Positions 6,524 through 16,400 of a DNA stretch of 64,000 nt are shown piece by piece (position 1 is the first letter of the stretch; each line of letters begins with the position of its first letter). The position numbers were made by a program, and so were the translations under genes. Below the pieces are notes generated by a model, which saw nothing but the letters and a program-made list of their open reading frames with translations, made no database searches and was not told the DNA's origin. The stretch is from Aeromicrobium tamlense (GTDB lineage Bacteria; Actinomycetota; Actinomycetes; Propionibacteriales; Nocardioidaceae): NCBI RefSeq assembly GCF_013408555.1, contig NZ_JACBZN010000001.1, positions 930,001 through 994,000 on the forward strand. The letters are read 5' to 3'.

Positions 6524-7021
6524 TCAGCCTACGACGCGGCGCAGGATCGTCAGGTCGAGCCAGCGGTCGAACTTGCGGCCGACCTCGGCGAGGCGCCCCG
6601 TCTGCTCGAAGCCGAGGTCCTCGTGCAGCTCGATCGACACGGTGTTGCCGGACTCGATCAGTGCCAGCACCACGTGCACGTCGGGGTTGTCGCAGGCGTG
6701 CCCGAGGAGCGCGACCATCAGCTGGCGGGCGATCCCGCGGCGGCGGTGGTCGTGGTGCACGTAGACGGCGTTCTCGACCGTGTGGCGGTACGACTCGCGC
6801 GGCCGGAAGACGCCGTAGCTGGCGTAGCCGGCCACCTCGCCGCGCGCCTCGGCCACCAGCACGGGGTGGCCGGCCTCGATCCGGGTCTCGTACCAGCGGA
6901 CGCGGTCGGCGAGATCGACCGGCGTCTCGTCCCAGATGGCCGTCGTGTTGACGATGGCCTCGTTGTGGATCTCGAGGATCGCGGGGAGGTCGGCGGGGGT
7001 CGCCGCGCGGATGGTCGCCAC
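6524..7021 (-). CDS. GNAT acetyltransferase, phosphinothricin-acetyltransferase type
   Basis: 165 residues starting at GTG (7019-7021). It opens with VATIRAATPADLPAILEIHN and EAIVNTTAIWDETP, typical of the PAT/bar-like GNAT subfamily. YVHHDHRRRGIARQLM is the acetyl-CoA-binding Q/RxxGxG/A loop, and GFEQTGRLAEVGRKFDRWLD is the usual C-terminal part. Homologues acetylate phosphinothricin, methionine sulfoximine or other amines; the substrate here is unknown. The stop lies 5 bp before lipB, so read-through is likely. Confidence 0.85.
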   Translation of the reverse strand: MATIRAATPADLPAILEIHNEAIVNTTAIWDETPVDLADRVRWYETRIEAGHPVLVAEARGEVAGYASYGVFRPRESYRHTVENAVYVHHDHRRRGIARQLMVALLGHACDNPDVHVVLALIESGNTVSIELHEDLGFEQTGRLAEVGRKFDRWLDLTILRRVVG

Positions 7022-7089
7022 GGGTCCATCGTGGCAGGGCTGTGGACGACGAGTCGACACGGGCGCACCCCGGCCGCGAGGCTGCGGCC

Positions 7090-7485
7090 ATGGGGGAGTG
7101 GATCGCGGCTCTCGTCGCCCTCGCCGTGCCGTCCACGGCGCGCTGCGACGCGCTGGCGGCCCTCGACGTGGTGCGGGCGCTCGCATGGACCTCGGGCGAC
7201 CGGCGGCTGCTGGCGGCCGCCTACGCGCCCGGCTCGGGCGTCGACGACACCGACCGCCTGAGGGCCTGGAACGAGCGAGGGATCCGGGTGGAGGGAGCCC
7301 GCACGCTGCGGGCGTCGTGCCGGGACCGCGGGGCACACGAGGTCGAGGTCGTGGAGCGGCTGGGACCCACCGTGGCCGTGCTGCCCGACGGCTCGCGGCA
7401 GACCCTGCCCACCGACGCCTGGGACCGCAGGGTCGTCGCGCTGGGCCACCGGGGCGGCTGGTGGCGGATCGAGCGTGTGCGCTGA
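7090..7485 (+). CDS. conserved hypothetical protein (131 aa)
   Basis: Begins MGEWIAALVALAVPSTARCD and contains ALDVVRALAWTSGDRRLLAA, AYAPGSGVDDTDRLRAWNER and VAVLPDGSRQ. The pattern (a helix counting 'trips', then a beta-rich half) resembles an NTF2/SnoaL-like fold found in Nocardioidaceae proteins, but I recognise no named family. The frame is open 16 codons further upstream to a GTG, yet the ATG at 7090 gives a more natural N-terminus. It converges on the epimerase-like gene with one base between the two stops. Confidence 0.6.
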   Translation: MGEWIAALVALAVPSTARCDALAALDVVRALAWTSGDRRLLAAAYAPGSGVDDTDRLRAWNERGIRVEGARTLRASCRDRGAHEVEVVERLGPTVAVLPDGSRQTLPTDAWDRRVVALGHRGGWWRIERVR

Positions 7486-7486
7486 A

Positions 7487-8380
7487 TCAGGCGCCGCGAC
7501 CGAGCGCCGTGCGCAGCACCCGGTCGATGCCGGGATCGGCGAAGGAGAACTTGTCGTCCATCAGCGCCTGCGGCCGCACGCGCAGCGAGCCGAGCAGGTC
7601 GTCGGCCAGACCGCCGAGCGCGAGCCGGATCGCGAACGCCGGGGCGGCCAGCACGGCCGGCCGGTGCACCGTGGTGGCGAGGGTCCGGGTGAAGTCGCGG
7701 TTGGTGACGTCGTCGGGGATGGCCAGGTTCACCGGACCGCTGAGCTCGCCCTCGAGGACGTGGGTGACCGCGGCGATCCAGTCGCGTCGCGAGATGGTGG
7801 AGAAGTACTGGTGGCCGTCGCCGAGGCGTGCGCCGAGGCCCAGTCGGAACGGCAGCAGCATGAGCTTCAGCGCGCCGCCGGAGCGGTCCATGACGATCCC
7901 GGTGCGCAGCCAGGCCACGCGGGCGCCGGCGTCGACCGCCGGGGCGGCGGCCTCCTCCCAGCGCTGGGCCACCTCGGCGAGGAAGCCCGGACCGGCGGCG
8001 GCGTCCTCGGTCAGCTCCTCGTCACCGCGGTCGGTGCCGTACCAGCCGATCGCCGAGCCCGACAGGAAGGCCGGGGGAGTGGGAGCCGCCGCGATCGCCC
8101 GCGCCAGCGTGGACGTGGCGTCGAGGCGCGACGCGAGGATCTCTCGTTTGCGTGCGGGAGTGCGGGGCCACTGCGAGATCGGCGATCCCGAGAGGTTGAC
8201 GACCGCGTCGGCTTCGTCGATCAGCGTCTGGTCGATGAGGCCCTCGGAGGGCTTCCACCACGACTCGCCCTGCCCGGCCGTGCGCCGCACGAGCGCCGTG
8301 ACGTCGTGCCCGCGCTGGCGCAGGTGGACGACCAGGGGCGCGCCGAGAAACCCCGACGCGCCCCCGATCACCACACGCAT
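7487..8380 (-). CDS. TIGR01777-family NAD(P)-binding epimerase-like protein
   Basis: 297 residues. The N-terminal Rossmann motif GGASGFLGAPLVVHLRQRGH is followed by AVVNLSGSPI, SGSAIGWYG, WEEAAAPAVDAGARVAWLRT and the C-terminal DDVTNRDFTRTLATTVHRP and ALMDDKFSFADPGI typical of TIGR01777 (SulA/YfcH-like extended SDRs). The enzymatic reaction of the family is not known. It begins two bases after the E2 stop, so it forms the third gene of the lpdA-sucB operon. Confidence 0.88.
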   Translation of the reverse strand: MRVVIGGASGFLGAPLVVHLRQRGHDVTALVRRTAGQGESWWKPSEGLIDQTLIDEADAVVNLSGSPISQWPRTPARKREILASRLDATSTLARAIAAAPTPPAFLSGSAIGWYGTDRGDEELTEDAAAGPGFLAEVAQRWEEAAAPAVDAGARVAWLRTGIVMDRSGGALKLMLLPFRLGLGARLGDGHQYFSTISRRDWIAAVTHVLEGELSGPVNLAIPDDVTNRDFTRTLATTVHRPAVLAAPAFAIRLALGGLADDLLGSLRVRPQALMDDKFSFADPGIDRVLRTALGRGA

Positions 8381-8382
8381 GG

Positions 8383-10128
8383 TCAGCCCAACTCGCCTTC
8401 GAAGGCGCCGGCCTGCAGGCGCTCCTTGATGGCGGTCAGGAAGCGACCGGCGTCGGCACCGTCGATGATCCGGTGGTCGTACGTCAGCGCGAGGTACGCC
8501 ATCGAGCGGATCGCGATGGACTCCGAGCCGTTCGCGTCGGTGATGACGACCGGGCGCTTGACGATCGAGCCGACGCCGAGGATCGCGACCTGCGGCTGGT
8601 TGATGATCGGCGTGTCGAACAGGGCGCCGTTGCTGCCCAGGTTCGTGATCGAGAACGTACCGCCGGAGAGCTCGTCCGGAAGGATCTTGTTGTTCCGGGT
8701 GCGATCGGCGATGTCCGCGATCTTGCGGGCCAGTCCGGCGATGTTGAGATCGCCGGCATCCTTGATCGTGGGCGCCAGCAGGCCGCGCTCGGTGTCGACC
8801 GCGATCGAGAGGTGCTCGCCGTCGGGATAGGTGACGGTGCCGCCCTCGAGGTCGAGTGCCGCGTTGACCTGCGGGTACTGCTTGAGCGCCTCGATGGCCG
8901 CCTTCGCGAAGAACGGCAGGTACGTCAGCTTGACGCCCTCGCGCTCCAGGAACGCGTTCTTGTGCTGGGCGCGCAGGCGGACGACCTCGGTGACGTCGAC
9001 CTCGTGCACCTGCGTGAGCTGGGCCGCGACCTGCAGCGACTCGACCATGCGGTTGGCGATGGTCTTGCGCAGGCGGGTGAGCTTGTCGGTGCGGCCACGC
9101 AGCGGCGAGGTCTCGGCCGGCGCCGGCGCGGCGGCAGCGGGCTTCTCCTCGGCGGGCGCCTCGGACGCCTTGTTCTTCTCGGCGGCGTCGAGGATGTCCT
9201 GCTTGCGGATGCGGCCGCCGACGCCGGAGCCGGTGACGGTGGCCAGGTCGACGCCGTGCTGCTTCGCGAGCTTGCGCACGATCGGGGTCACGTAGCCCTC
9301 GGACGAGCCGGAGTCGGACGAGGCGGAGACCTCGACCTTCGGCTCCTCGGCCTGGGGCTCCTCCGCCTTCGGCTCCTCCTTCGGAGCCTCCTCCTGCTTC
9401 GGCTCCTCGGGCTCGGGCTCGGGCTCGGGCTCCTCGGCCTTCGGCTGCTCGGGCTCGGACGACTCGGCGGGCGCGGCGCCCTCCTCGCCGATGATGGCCA
9501 GCTCGGCGCCGACCTCGACGGTCTCGTCCTCGTCGACCTTGATCTCCAGCAGCGTGCCGGCGATCGGCGACGGGATCTCGGTGTCGACCTTGTCGGTGGA
9601 GATCTCCAGGAGCGGCTCGTCGACCTCGACGGTGTCGCCGACGGACTTGAGCCACTGCGTGACGGTGCCCTCGGTGACGGACTCGCCGAGCGCGGGCAGT
9701 GTGACGGCCTGGCCGCTCGTGCCGCCGGACGAGGCGGGCTTGGCCTCCGGCTCGGGGGCGGGCGCCTCCTCGTCGGGCTCGGTGGCGGGCTCCTCGGCCT
9801 CGCTGGGCGGGTCCTCGGGCTGCGGCTCGGGATCGGCCGCCGGCGCGTCCTGGTTGGTGTCGCCGGCGCCGCTGTCGGAGCTGCTCTCGCCCTCGTCGCC
9901 GATGATCGCCAGGACGGCGCCCACCTCGACGGTGTCGTCCTCCTCGGCCTTGATCTCCAGGATCGTGCCGGCCACGGGGGAGGGGATCTCGGTGTCGACC
10001 TTGTCGGTGGAGATCTCCAGCAGCGGCTCGTCGACCTCGATCGTGTCGCCGACGGACTTCAGCCACTGCGTGACCGTGCCCTCCGTGACGGACTCGCCGA
10101 GCGCGGGAAGGGTGACTTCGGTTGCCAT
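8383..10128 (-). CDS. sucB: 2-oxoacid dehydrogenase E2 acyltransferase (dihydrolipoamide succinyltransferase type)
   Basis: 581 residues. Two lipoyl domains carry the lipoylated lysines K43 and K180, each in [14 protein letters not shown]. Long Glu/Pro/Ala linkers (83-140, 216-272) follow each. A peripheral-subunit-binding domain spans about 279-318 ([16 protein letters not shown]). The catalytic domain (about 345-581) ends with H552 and D556 of DHRIIDG. It is the acyltransferase core of a 2-oxoglutarate (or pyruvate) dehydrogenase complex. The E3 gene lies directly upstream and the E1 gene is not in the window. The nearly identical lipoyl domains suggest internal duplication. Confidence 0.93.
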   Translation of the reverse strand: MATEVTLPALGESVTEGTVTQWLKSVGDTIEVDEPLLEISTDKVDTEIPSPVAGTILEIKAEEDDTVEVGAVLAIIGDEGESSSDSGAGDTNQDAPAADPEPQPEDPPSEAEEPATEPDEEAPAPEPEAKPASSGGTSGQAVTLPALGESVTEGTVTQWLKSVGDTVEVDEPLLEISTDKVDTEIPSPIAGTLLEIKVDEDETVEVGAELAIIGEEGAAPAESSEPEQPKAEEPEPEPEPEEPKQEEAPKEEPKAEEPQAEEPKVEVSASSDSGSSEGYVTPIVRKLAKQHGVDLATVTGSGVGGRIRKQDILDAAEKNKASEAPAEEKPAAAAPAPAETSPLRGRTDKLTRLRKTIANRMVESLQVAAQLTQVHEVDVTEVVRLRAQHKNAFLEREGVKLTYLPFFAKAAIEALKQYPQVNAALDLEGGTVTYPDGEHLSIAVDTERGLLAPTIKDAGDLNIAGLARKIADIADRTRNNKILPDELSGGTFSITNLGSNGALFDTPIINQPQVAILGVGSIVKRPVVITDANGSESIAIRSMAYLALTYDHRIIDGADAGRFLTAIKERLQAGAFEGELG

Positions 10129-10148
10129 GTGGGTGTCCTGTTCCGTTC

Positions 10149-11525
10149 TCAGGCGTGCGAGTGCAGCGGCTTGCCGGCCAGGGCGAGAGCGGCCTCGCCG
10201 AGGGATTCGTTCTGGGTGGGGTGCGCGTGGATGAACTCGGCCACGTCGTCGGGGTAGGCCTCCCAGCCGACCCAGAGCGTCGCCTCGCCGATCTGCTCGC
10301 CCATGCGAGCGCCGAGCATGTGGACGCCCACGATGGGGCCGTCCTTCTCGCGCACGACCTTCACGACGCCGGCGGTCTGCAGGATCTGGCTCTTGCCGTT
10401 GCCGCCGAGGTTGTACTCGACGGTCTCGACCTCGCCGTGCTTCTCCTTGGCCTGGGCCTCGGTGAGGCCCACCGACGCGAGCTCGGGCTCGCAGTAGGTG
10501 ACGCGCGGGATGTTGGAGTCGATGACGGGCTGCGGGCTCAGGCCCGCGATCTCTTCGGCGACGAAGATGCCGTGGGCGAAGCCGCGGTGCGCCAGCTGCA
10601 GGCCCGGGACCAGGTCGCCCACGGCGAAGACGCCGTCGACGTTGGTGCGCAGGCGCTCGTCGGTGGGCACCCAGCCGCGCTCGACGGTGACGCCGGCCTC
10701 CTCGAAGCCCAGGCCCGCCGAGCGGGGGCCGCGGCCCACGGCGACCAGGACCACGTCGGTCTCGATCGTGTCGCCGTTCTCGAGGGTGACGACGGCGCCG
10801 TTCTCGTTCTGCTCGACCCCGGTGAACTTCACGCCGGTCTTGAAGGCGATCTTGCGCTTGCGGAACGCGCGCTCGAGGCCCTTGCTGAGGATCGGGTCCT
10901 CCAGCGGCACGAGCGTGGGCAGCGCCTCGACGATCGTGACCTCGGCGCCGAAGTGGTTCCAGACGGAGGCGAACTCGACGCCGATGACCGAGCCGCCGAT
11001 GATGACGGCGCGCTTCGGGACCTCGTCGAGCTGGAGGGCCTGGTCGCTGGTCATCACGCGGCCGCCGATCTCGATGCCCAGGGTGCGGGGCTCGGAGCCG
11101 GTGGCGAGGACGACGTTCGTGCCGGTGTAGCGCTGGCCGTCGACCTCGACGGTCTTGGCGTCGACCAGGCGGCCCTCGCCCTCGACGACGGTGATGCCGC
11201 CGGACTTCACCAGACCGGTGAGTCCCTTGTAGAGGCGGTCGATGACGCCCTGCTTGTAGGCGTTGACCTTCGTCATGTCGACGCCGTCGAAGCTGGTGTG
11301 GACGCCGATCGAGTCGCCCTCGCTGGCGACGTGGGCGACCTCGGCGGCGTGGAGCAGCGCCTTGGTCGGGATGCAGCCCTCGTGGAGGCACGTGCCGCCC
11401 ACCTTGGCCTTCTCGATCATGGCGACGGTCTTGCCGAGCTGCACGGCGCGCAGGGCGCACGCGTAGCCTCCGCTGCCGGCTCCGAGAATGACGATGTCGA
11501 ACGAATGGGGTGCGTCGTCGGGCAC
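10149..11525 (-). CDS. lpdA: dihydrolipoyl dehydrogenase (E3)
   Basis: 458-residue flavoprotein that reoxidises dihydrolipoamide with NAD+. FAD motif [17 protein letters not shown]; redox disulphide [15 protein letters not shown] with C46 and C51; NAD motif [31 protein letters not shown]-terminal [12 protein letters not shown] with the active-site His and Glu. The GTG start has GGAGG 6 nt upstream. First gene of an operon with the E2 (20 bp gap) and the epimerase-like gene. Confidence 0.95.
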   Translation of the reverse strand: MPDDAPHSFDIVILGAGSGGYACALRAVQLGKTVAMIEKAKVGGTCLHEGCIPTKALLHAAEVAHVASEGDSIGVHTSFDGVDMTKVNAYKQGVIDRLYKGLTGLVKSGGITVVEGEGRLVDAKTVEVDGQRYTGTNVVLATGSEPRTLGIEIGGRVMTSDQALQLDEVPKRAVIIGGSVIGVEFASVWNHFGAEVTIVEALPTLVPLEDPILSKGLERAFRKRKIAFKTGVKFTGVEQNENGAVVTLENGDTIETDVVLVAVGRGPRSAGLGFEEAGVTVERGWVPTDERLRTNVDGVFAVGDLVPGLQLAHRGFAHGIFVAEEIAGLSPQPVIDSNIPRVTYCEPELASVGLTEAQAKEKHGEVETVEYNLGGNGKSQILQTAGVVKVVREKDGPIVGVHMLGARMGEQIGEATLWVGWEAYPDDVAEFIHAHPTQNESLGEAALALAGKPLHSHA

Positions 11526-11670
11526 GATGTCCTCCGGGTAGGTGGTCTGCTGTCATCTTGTCACCTGTCCGGTGAGGGCTGCCACCGGGGAGGGCCCGTG
11601 TCGATGTGACTTCGGCGTAGGTTCCGCGAGGTTCCCGCGGGGAGTGGGCGCGGTCCGGCAGAATTGCCGC

Positions 11671-12219
11671 GTGGGACTGTTCAAGCGCCGTCGACGCACC
11701 GCTGCGGGTGCCGTCGTGTCCGATCGCGACGCCAGCAAGGCCGACCTGGCCGCGCTGCGCGAGTTCGCCACGTCGCGGTCGGGGGTCGAGGCGTACGTCG
11801 AGCCCAAGACCACCGTCACGCAGACCACGGTGGTGTTCGTCGCCGCCGACGGCGAGTGGACCCGGCGCCGCGTCGCCAACGAGAAGGTCGCCTCCGACCT
11901 CGCGCGCAGCCTCAAGATCCCGCTGTACGACGCGAACCGCGTCGGCTACCCCCAGCGGATGCGCGACTACAACGCCCGCGCCACGGCCAAGAAGACCAGC
12001 GTCGAGGTCGAGCGGGGCGACTACAGCCCGGCGCAGTTCGCCGCGATCATGACGCTCGAGACGATCGCCGGCACCGAGCCGCTGCCGCGCAACCCCTCGA
12101 GGTCCGACCTCGAGCGGGTGCTGCGCGCCGCGCGCAGCAAGGCGCACCCCGACCGCACGGGCGGTGACCGCGCCCGCTGGGACAAGGTCGAGGAGGCCGC
12201 GCGCAAGCTCGGTCTGTGA
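11671..12219 (+). CDS. conserved actinobacterial protein with an HPD-containing C-terminus
   Basis: 182 residues from the GTG at 11671 ([20 protein letters not shown]). The core [35 protein letters not shown] and [13 protein letters not shown] is a conserved hypothetical family often mislabelled oxidoreductase. The last 30 residues ([20 protein letters not shown], then [10 protein letters not shown]) look like the HPD loop and helix III of a J-domain, with the preceding helix partly recognisable. Divergent from lpdA; ends in the inverted-repeat element at 12231-12312. Function unknown; a chaperone-partner role is only a suggestion. Confidence 0.7.
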   Translation: MGLFKRRRRTAAGAVVSDRDASKADLAALREFATSRSGVEAYVEPKTTVTQTTVVFVAADGEWTRRRVANEKVASDLARSLKIPLYDANRVGYPQRMRDYNARATAKKTSVEVERGDYSPAQFAAIMTLETIAGTEPLPRNPSRSDLERVLRAARSKAHPDRTGGDRARWDKVEEAARKLGL

Positions 12220-12230
12220 GCCCTGGCCGG

Positions 12231-12312
12231 GCGGTGGGCAGTCAACCGGATGGCGTGCCGATTCGGTTCATGACTCACCGCCCTCAGTCGGGAAGGGTTG
12301 ACTGCTCACCGC
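12231..12312. repeat. dispersed inverted-repeat element, copy A
   Basis: Arms GCGGTGGGCAGTCAACC (12231-12247) and GGTTGACTGCTCACCGC (12296-12312) pair over 17 bp with one mismatch. The right-end 23-mer (12290-12312) matches 22 of 23 bases with 51220-51242. Both copies lie between the stops of convergent genes, suggesting a REP-like element serving as terminator. Confidence 0.7.
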
Positions 12313-12329
12313 TCCCTCCTGCGGGGGCG

Positions 12330-13640
12330 TCAGTGCCAGCCGCGGGGATCCAGGCCGCCGGGGTGCTCGACCGTCGGGTCGTAGGGCTCGCGGCCGAGGA
12401 CGAACGAGGCCAGGTCCAGCGCGCCGTCGAGTCGCACCACGAGACGCTCGCCCGCGAAGTACGTGTCGAGCCCGCGCCAGCCGTCGCCGTCGCGCACGAA
12501 CCGCGAGCGCCGGTTCCCGTTGACGTCGCTCAGGTGGAAGCCGTCGGGCGTGGCCTCGAGCCGGTACGGCACCGCGCCCCAGAACCAGTCGCCGACGAGC
12601 GCGGCGACGTCGGGGGCGGGCTCGACCGTCTCGCGACGGGGCGAGGACGGGTGCAGGGCGCTGGCCGCGTCGAGCAGGCTCGTGGCGAGGTCGCCCAGGT
12701 GCAGCGTGTCGTTGGCCAGCACCACGATGCCCCAGCCGGTGGCGGGCTCGGCGATCACGGTGGCGAGGAAGCCGGGCATCGATCCACCGTGACCCACGCG
12801 GCGACCCGAGCCGCTGCCGGGCCAGACGCGCCAGCCGAGTGCCTGCGCCGTGGCCCACGGGGCGTCGGGGCGGTCGTCCACCGCGAGCGGCACGACCATC
12901 TCCTCCCACGTGGAGCCGGCGAGGACGTCGCCGGTGTCGCCTGCGGCGAACGCCGCCCAGCGCGCCAGGTCCTCGACGCCCGACCACAGCTGACCCGCGG
13001 GGGCCATCGCGCCGGCGTCGTGGTGCGGCTCGACGAGCAGCCGCCCGTCGCGCGGGTGCCGCGAAAGGCCGGTGGCCGCGCCCTCTCCGGGGTGTTCGGA
13101 GATCGCGCCGATGCCCAGCGGGTCGAGGATGCCCGTGCGGATCGCCTCGAACCACGAGGTCCCGCGCAGCACCGCGACGAGGCGGCCCAGCACGGCGAAG
13201 CCCACGTTGGAGTAGTGGAACCGCGTGCCCGGGGTGTGCACGAGCCGCAGGCCCGAGCCGACCAGCTGGTCCCAGTCGCCACCGGGGGTGCGCTCCCACC
13301 ACGGGCCGTTGGTCTCGGCCTGCAGCCCCGAGGTGTGCGTGAGCAGCTGGGCGATCGTGACGTGCCCGAACGGCACGTCCGGCAGGTGCCGGTCGATCCG
13401 GTCGGCGAGGTCGAGCCGGCCCTCGTCGCGCAGGCGCAGGACCTCGACCGCGACGAACGTCTTGGTGATCGAGCCGATCCGGTAGGGGGTGGCCGTGGTG
13501 GCGGGCGCGCCGCCACGGCCGTCGAGCGTGCCCACGGCGCCGGACCAGTACAGGCTGCCGTCCCGCACCACCGCGGCGGCGATGGACGCGGAGCCCGACT
13601 CCTCGTGCTCGGCGCGCAGCAGGTCGTCGAACGCCGACAT
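12330..13640 (-). CDS. beta-lactamase-fold serine hydrolase (class C / esterase family)
   Basis: 436 residues without a signal peptide. Catalytic motifs: SITK (S57, K60), YSN (Y143-N145) and HGG in RVGHGGSMPGF as the third box. This is the PF00144 family (D-aminopeptidase, esterase EstB, class C-like). A C-terminal beta domain from about residue 340 (AALVGDWFWGAVPYRLEATP) resembles those of the D-aminopeptidase or LACTB group. Intracellular location suggests peptide or ester hydrolysis rather than drug resistance. It starts 5 bp after the pepA stop on the same strand, so the two peptidase-like genes are probably co-transcribed. Confidence 0.87.
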   Translation of the reverse strand: MSAFDDLLRAEHEESGSASIAAAVVRDGSLYWSGAVGTLDGRGGAPATTATPYRIGSITKTFVAVEVLRLRDEGRLDLADRIDRHLPDVPFGHVTIAQLLTHTSGLQAETNGPWWERTPGGDWDQLVGSGLRLVHTPGTRFHYSNVGFAVLGRLVAVLRGTSWFEAIRTGILDPLGIGAISEHPGEGAATGLSRHPRDGRLLVEPHHDAGAMAPAGQLWSGVEDLARWAAFAAGDTGDVLAGSTWEEMVVPLAVDDRPDAPWATAQALGWRVWPGSGSGRRVGHGGSMPGFLATVIAEPATGWGIVVLANDTLHLGDLATSLLDAASALHPSSPRRETVEPAPDVAALVGDWFWGAVPYRLEATPDGFHLSDVNGNRRSRFVRDGDGWRGLDTYFAGERLVVRLDGALDLASFVLGREPYDPTVEHPGGLDPRGWH

Positions 13641-13645
13641 CGCGG

Positions 13646-15061
13646 TCAGCCCAGGTCTCGGGCGAGCGCGACGAGCGTGCGCACGCCGGCGCCGGTGCCG
13701 CCGACGGGCGTGTAGTCGAAGACGCCGGCCTCGTTGAACGCCGGGCCCGCGATGTCGAGGTGCGCCCACGAGGCGTCCTTCACGAACTCGCGCAGGAACG
13801 CCGCGGCGTAGAGCGTGCCGCCGTAGGGCTTCGGGTTGTGCTGGCGCAGGTCCGCGATCGACGACGTGGTGACCGCCGCGCCGATCTCCTCGGTGATGGG
13901 CAGGCGCCACATCGACTCGCCGGTGAGCTCGGCGGCGGCGAGCACGCGGTCCTGGAGCTCGTCGTCGTTGCCCAGCACGGCCGTGGTGCGGGTGCCGAGC
14001 GCCACCATGGCGGCGCCGGTCAGGGTGGCGACGTCGACGACGTGGTCGGCCTTCGACTCGACCGCGAGCGCCAGGCCGTCGGCCAGCACGAGGCGGCCCT
14101 CGGCGTCGGTGTTGTGGACCTCGACCGTGGCGCCCGAGCGCATGCGCAGGACGTCGCCGGGACGCGTGGCGGTGCCGCTGGGCAGGTTCTCGGCGATGCA
14201 CGCGAAGGCCGTGACGCGGATCGGCAGGCCGAGGCGCGCGATCGCGTGGGTGGCGGCCACGATGGCGGCGGCGCCGCCCATGTCGCACTTCATCGTCATC
14301 ATCGAGGCGCCGGGCTTGAGCGACAGGCCGCCCGAGTCGAACGTGATGCCCTTGCCCACCAGGGCGAGGTGGGTCTTCGCGCCGTCGGGGCTGTACTCGA
14401 GGCGGACCAGGCGCGGCGGGGCGTCCGAGCCGGCGCCGACGCCGACGATGCCGCCGCACCGCTCCTTGGCCAGGCGCTTCTCGTCCCAGACGGTGACGCG
14501 CACGCCCGACGGGGCGGCGGCCTTGATCGCGTCGGCGAAGGCCGGCGGGCGCAGGTCGCCCGGGGGAGTGTTGACCCAGTCGCGGGCCACGCACGTCGCC
14601 TCGGCCACGACGACGGCCTCGTCGACGAGGCGCTTCGTCGCGGCCTTGCGGGCGTCGGGGCTCAGGATCGTGGCCGTCTCGACGACCGTGGTCTTCTGGC
14701 GGGCGTCGTCGCCCTTGTAGTCCAGGTACACGTACGAGGTCAGCACGACGGCCTCGGCGATCGCGGCGAGGTCGGCGCCGGCCACGCGGCTGGGATCGAT
14801 GCCCACACGGGTGGCCTTGGGCACGGCTCGCAGGCCCTTGGCGACGGCACGACGCTGCTGCTCCGCCGTGGGCTCGGCGGCGGTGGCGACCCACGCCGTC
14901 AGCTGGGCGTCGCCGCTGGCCACGACGGCCACGTCGCCCGCCTCCCCGGTGAAGCCGAAGGCCGCCCAGGGGACGTCGTCGGGAAGGTCTGAGCCCGAGG
15001 GGATCAGCGCGACGATCGCATCGACGGTGGGCAGGGTGGCACGCAACTGGACCGTGGACAT
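13646..15061 (-). CDS. pepA: leucyl aminopeptidase (M17)
   Basis: 471 residues. Metal and catalytic residues of the family: [11 protein letters not shown] (K237, D242), [10 protein letters not shown] (D260) and [14 protein letters not shown] (D319, E321, R323). Cytosolic dinuclear metallopeptidase releasing N-terminal residues from peptides. Leaderless promoter: TACAGT (15068-15073, minus) lies 6 nt before the ATG. It is divergent from gcvT, with a 33-bp shared intergenic region. Confidence 0.95.
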   Translation of the reverse strand: MSTVQLRATLPTVDAIVALIPSGSDLPDDVPWAAFGFTGEAGDVAVVASGDAQLTAWVATAAEPTAEQQRRAVAKGLRAVPKATRVGIDPSRVAGADLAAIAEAVVLTSYVYLDYKGDDARQKTTVVETATILSPDARKAATKRLVDEAVVVAEATCVARDWVNTPPGDLRPPAFADAIKAAAPSGVRVTVWDEKRLAKERCGGIVGVGAGSDAPPRLVRLEYSPDGAKTHLALVGKGITFDSGGLSLKPGASMMTMKCDMGGAAAIVAATHAIARLGLPIRVTAFACIAENLPSGTATRPGDVLRMRSGATVEVHNTDAEGRLVLADGLALAVESKADHVVDVATLTGAAMVALGTRTTAVLGNDDELQDRVLAAAELTGESMWRLPITEEIGAAVTTSSIADLRQHNPKPYGGTLYAAAFLREFVKDASWAHLDIAGPAFNEAGVFDYTPVGGTGAGVRTLVALARDLG

Positions 15062-15067
15062 GCCGCC

Positions 15068-15087
15068 ACTGTAGTCAGCGGTAGTTT
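15068..15087. promoter_or_regulatory. divergent -10 boxes of pepA and gcvT
   Basis: Minus strand: TACAGT (15068-15073), 6 nt from the pepA ATG. Plus strand: TAGTTT (15082-15087), 7 nt from the gcvT ATG. The two promoters are back to back within 33 bp, so their -35 regions fall in each other's coding sequence. Confidence 0.5.
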
Positions 15088-15094
15088 GGCTCGC

Positions 15095-16195
15095 ATGGAC
15101 CTGCTGCTGTCGCCCCTGCACCAGCGCCACGAGGCGCTCGGCGCCAAGTTCTCCGAGTTCGGTGGCTGGTCGATGCCGCTGGAGTACGCCGGCGGCGGCG
15201 TCCTGGCCGAGCACAAGGCCGTCCGCGAGGCCGTCGGCCTGTTCGACGTCAGCCACCTGGGCAAGGCGCTCGTCCGCGGCACCGGAGCGGCCGGATTCGT
15301 GAACCGCTGCCTGACGAACGACCTCGGCCGCATCGCGCCCGGGAAGGCCCAGTACACGCTGTGCTGCTCCGAGGACGGCGGCACCGTCGACGACCTCATC
15401 GCCTACCTGCGCAGCGAGTTCGAGGTCTTCCTCATCCCCAACGCGGCCAACACCGCCGAGGTCGTGCGCCGGCTGCGCGCCGCCGCCCCCGAGGGCGTCG
15501 AGGTCGTCGACCAGCACCGCGACTACGCCGTGCTCGCGATCCAGGGCCCGCTGAGCGACGAGCTGCTCGAGGCGCTCGGCCTGCCGGCCGACCATGAGTA
15601 CATGTCCTTCACGAAGGGCACGATCGACGGCGTCGAGCTGACGGTCTGCCGCACGGGCTACACCGGAGAGCGCGGCTACGAGCTCGTCGTCGCCGCCGAG
15701 GACGCCGTCCCGGTCTGGGACGCGGTCATGGCCGCCGGCGAGTCACTGGGCATCCGCGCCTGCGGCCTCGGCGCCCGCGACACCCTGCGCACCGAGATGG
15801 GCTACCCGCTGCACGGCCACGAGCTGTCGGCCGAGGTCAGCCCCGTCATGGCACGCGCGGGCTGGGCGGTGGGCTGGTCCAAGCCCGAGTTCTGGGGCAA
15901 GGCGGCGCTCGAGCGCCAGCGCGAGGAGAAGACCGTGCGCACCCTGCGGGGCCTGCTGGCCGAGGGGCGCGGCATCCCGCGCCCGGGCATGGCCGTGCAC
16001 GACGCCGACGGCCACGTGCTCGGCGAGATCACCTCGGGCACCTTCTCGCCCACGCTGCGCCAGGGGATCGGCCTCGCGCTGCTCGACCGCACCGTCGCCG
16101 ACGGCGACACCGTCTCGGTCGACGTCCGCGGCCGCGTCCAGGCCTTCACGGTGACCAAGCCGCCGTTCGTCCAACCGTCGACCAAGGAGAGCTGA
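15095..16195 (+). CDS. gcvT: aminomethyltransferase (glycine cleavage T-protein)
   Basis: 366 residues. Motifs: [20 protein letters not shown] at the N-terminus, [39 protein letters not shown], and [20 protein letters not shown] typical of GcvT folate binding. It transfers the C1 unit of glycine to tetrahydrofolate, releasing ammonia, within the glycine cleavage system; gcvH and gcvP are not in the window. The ATG at 15095 is chosen because of TAGTTT 7 nt upstream; a TTG nine bases earlier lies within that box. Confidence 0.93.
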   Translation: MDLLLSPLHQRHEALGAKFSEFGGWSMPLEYAGGGVLAEHKAVREAVGLFDVSHLGKALVRGTGAAGFVNRCLTNDLGRIAPGKAQYTLCCSEDGGTVDDLIAYLRSEFEVFLIPNAANTAEVVRRLRAAAPEGVEVVDQHRDYAVLAIQGPLSDELLEALGLPADHEYMSFTKGTIDGVELTVCRTGYTGERGYELVVAAEDAVPVWDAVMAAGESLGIRACGLGARDTLRTEMGYPLHGHELSAEVSPVMARAGWAVGWSKPEFWGKAALERQREEKTVRTLRGLLAEGRGIPRPGMAVHDADGHVLGEITSGTFSPTLRQGIGLALLDRTVADGDTVSVDVRGRVQAFTVTKPPFVQPSTKES

Positions 16196-16196
16196 C

Positions 16197-16391
16197 ATGG
16201 GCTTCACGTGGCAGTACGAGAACAGCGCCGGCGAGGCCGTCGGCACGTCGGAGGAGTTCGACCAGCGAGGCGAGGCCGAGTCGTGGATCGGCACGGCCTT
16301 CGAGGACCTGCTGGAGGACGGCGTCGAGCAGGTCCGCCTGCTCGAGGACGGGGCCGAGGTCTACGGCCCGATGTCACTGCGCCCGGAGTGA
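16197..16391 (+). CDS. small acidic conserved protein (64 aa)
   Basis: Begins one base after the gcvT stop with AAGGAG inside the gcvT end, so it is translationally coupled. Product: MGFTWQYENSAGEAVGTSEE, then QRGEAESWIGTAFEDLLEDG and EQVRLLEDGAEVYGPMSL. The acidic beta-alpha-beta pattern is common among small actinobacterial proteins near gcvT or pepA. No function known to me. Confidence 0.75.
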   Translation: MGFTWQYENSAGEAVGTSEEFDQRGEAESWIGTAFEDLLEDGVEQVRLLEDGAEVYGPMSLRPE

Positions 16392-16400
16392 CCTCCGCCG

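Noticed and set aside
8383-12147. Very long minus-strand frame continuing upstream through lpdA
   Set aside because: Only the E2 part has homology. The upstream part is an out-of-frame shadow of lpdA; the ATG at 10128 with a Shine-Dalgarno site is the true start.
12330-13640. Antibiotic-resistance beta-lactamase
   Set aside because: Has the SxxK and YxN motifs but no signal peptide and an extra C-terminal domain. It fits the esterase or peptidase branch, not a secreted class C enzyme.
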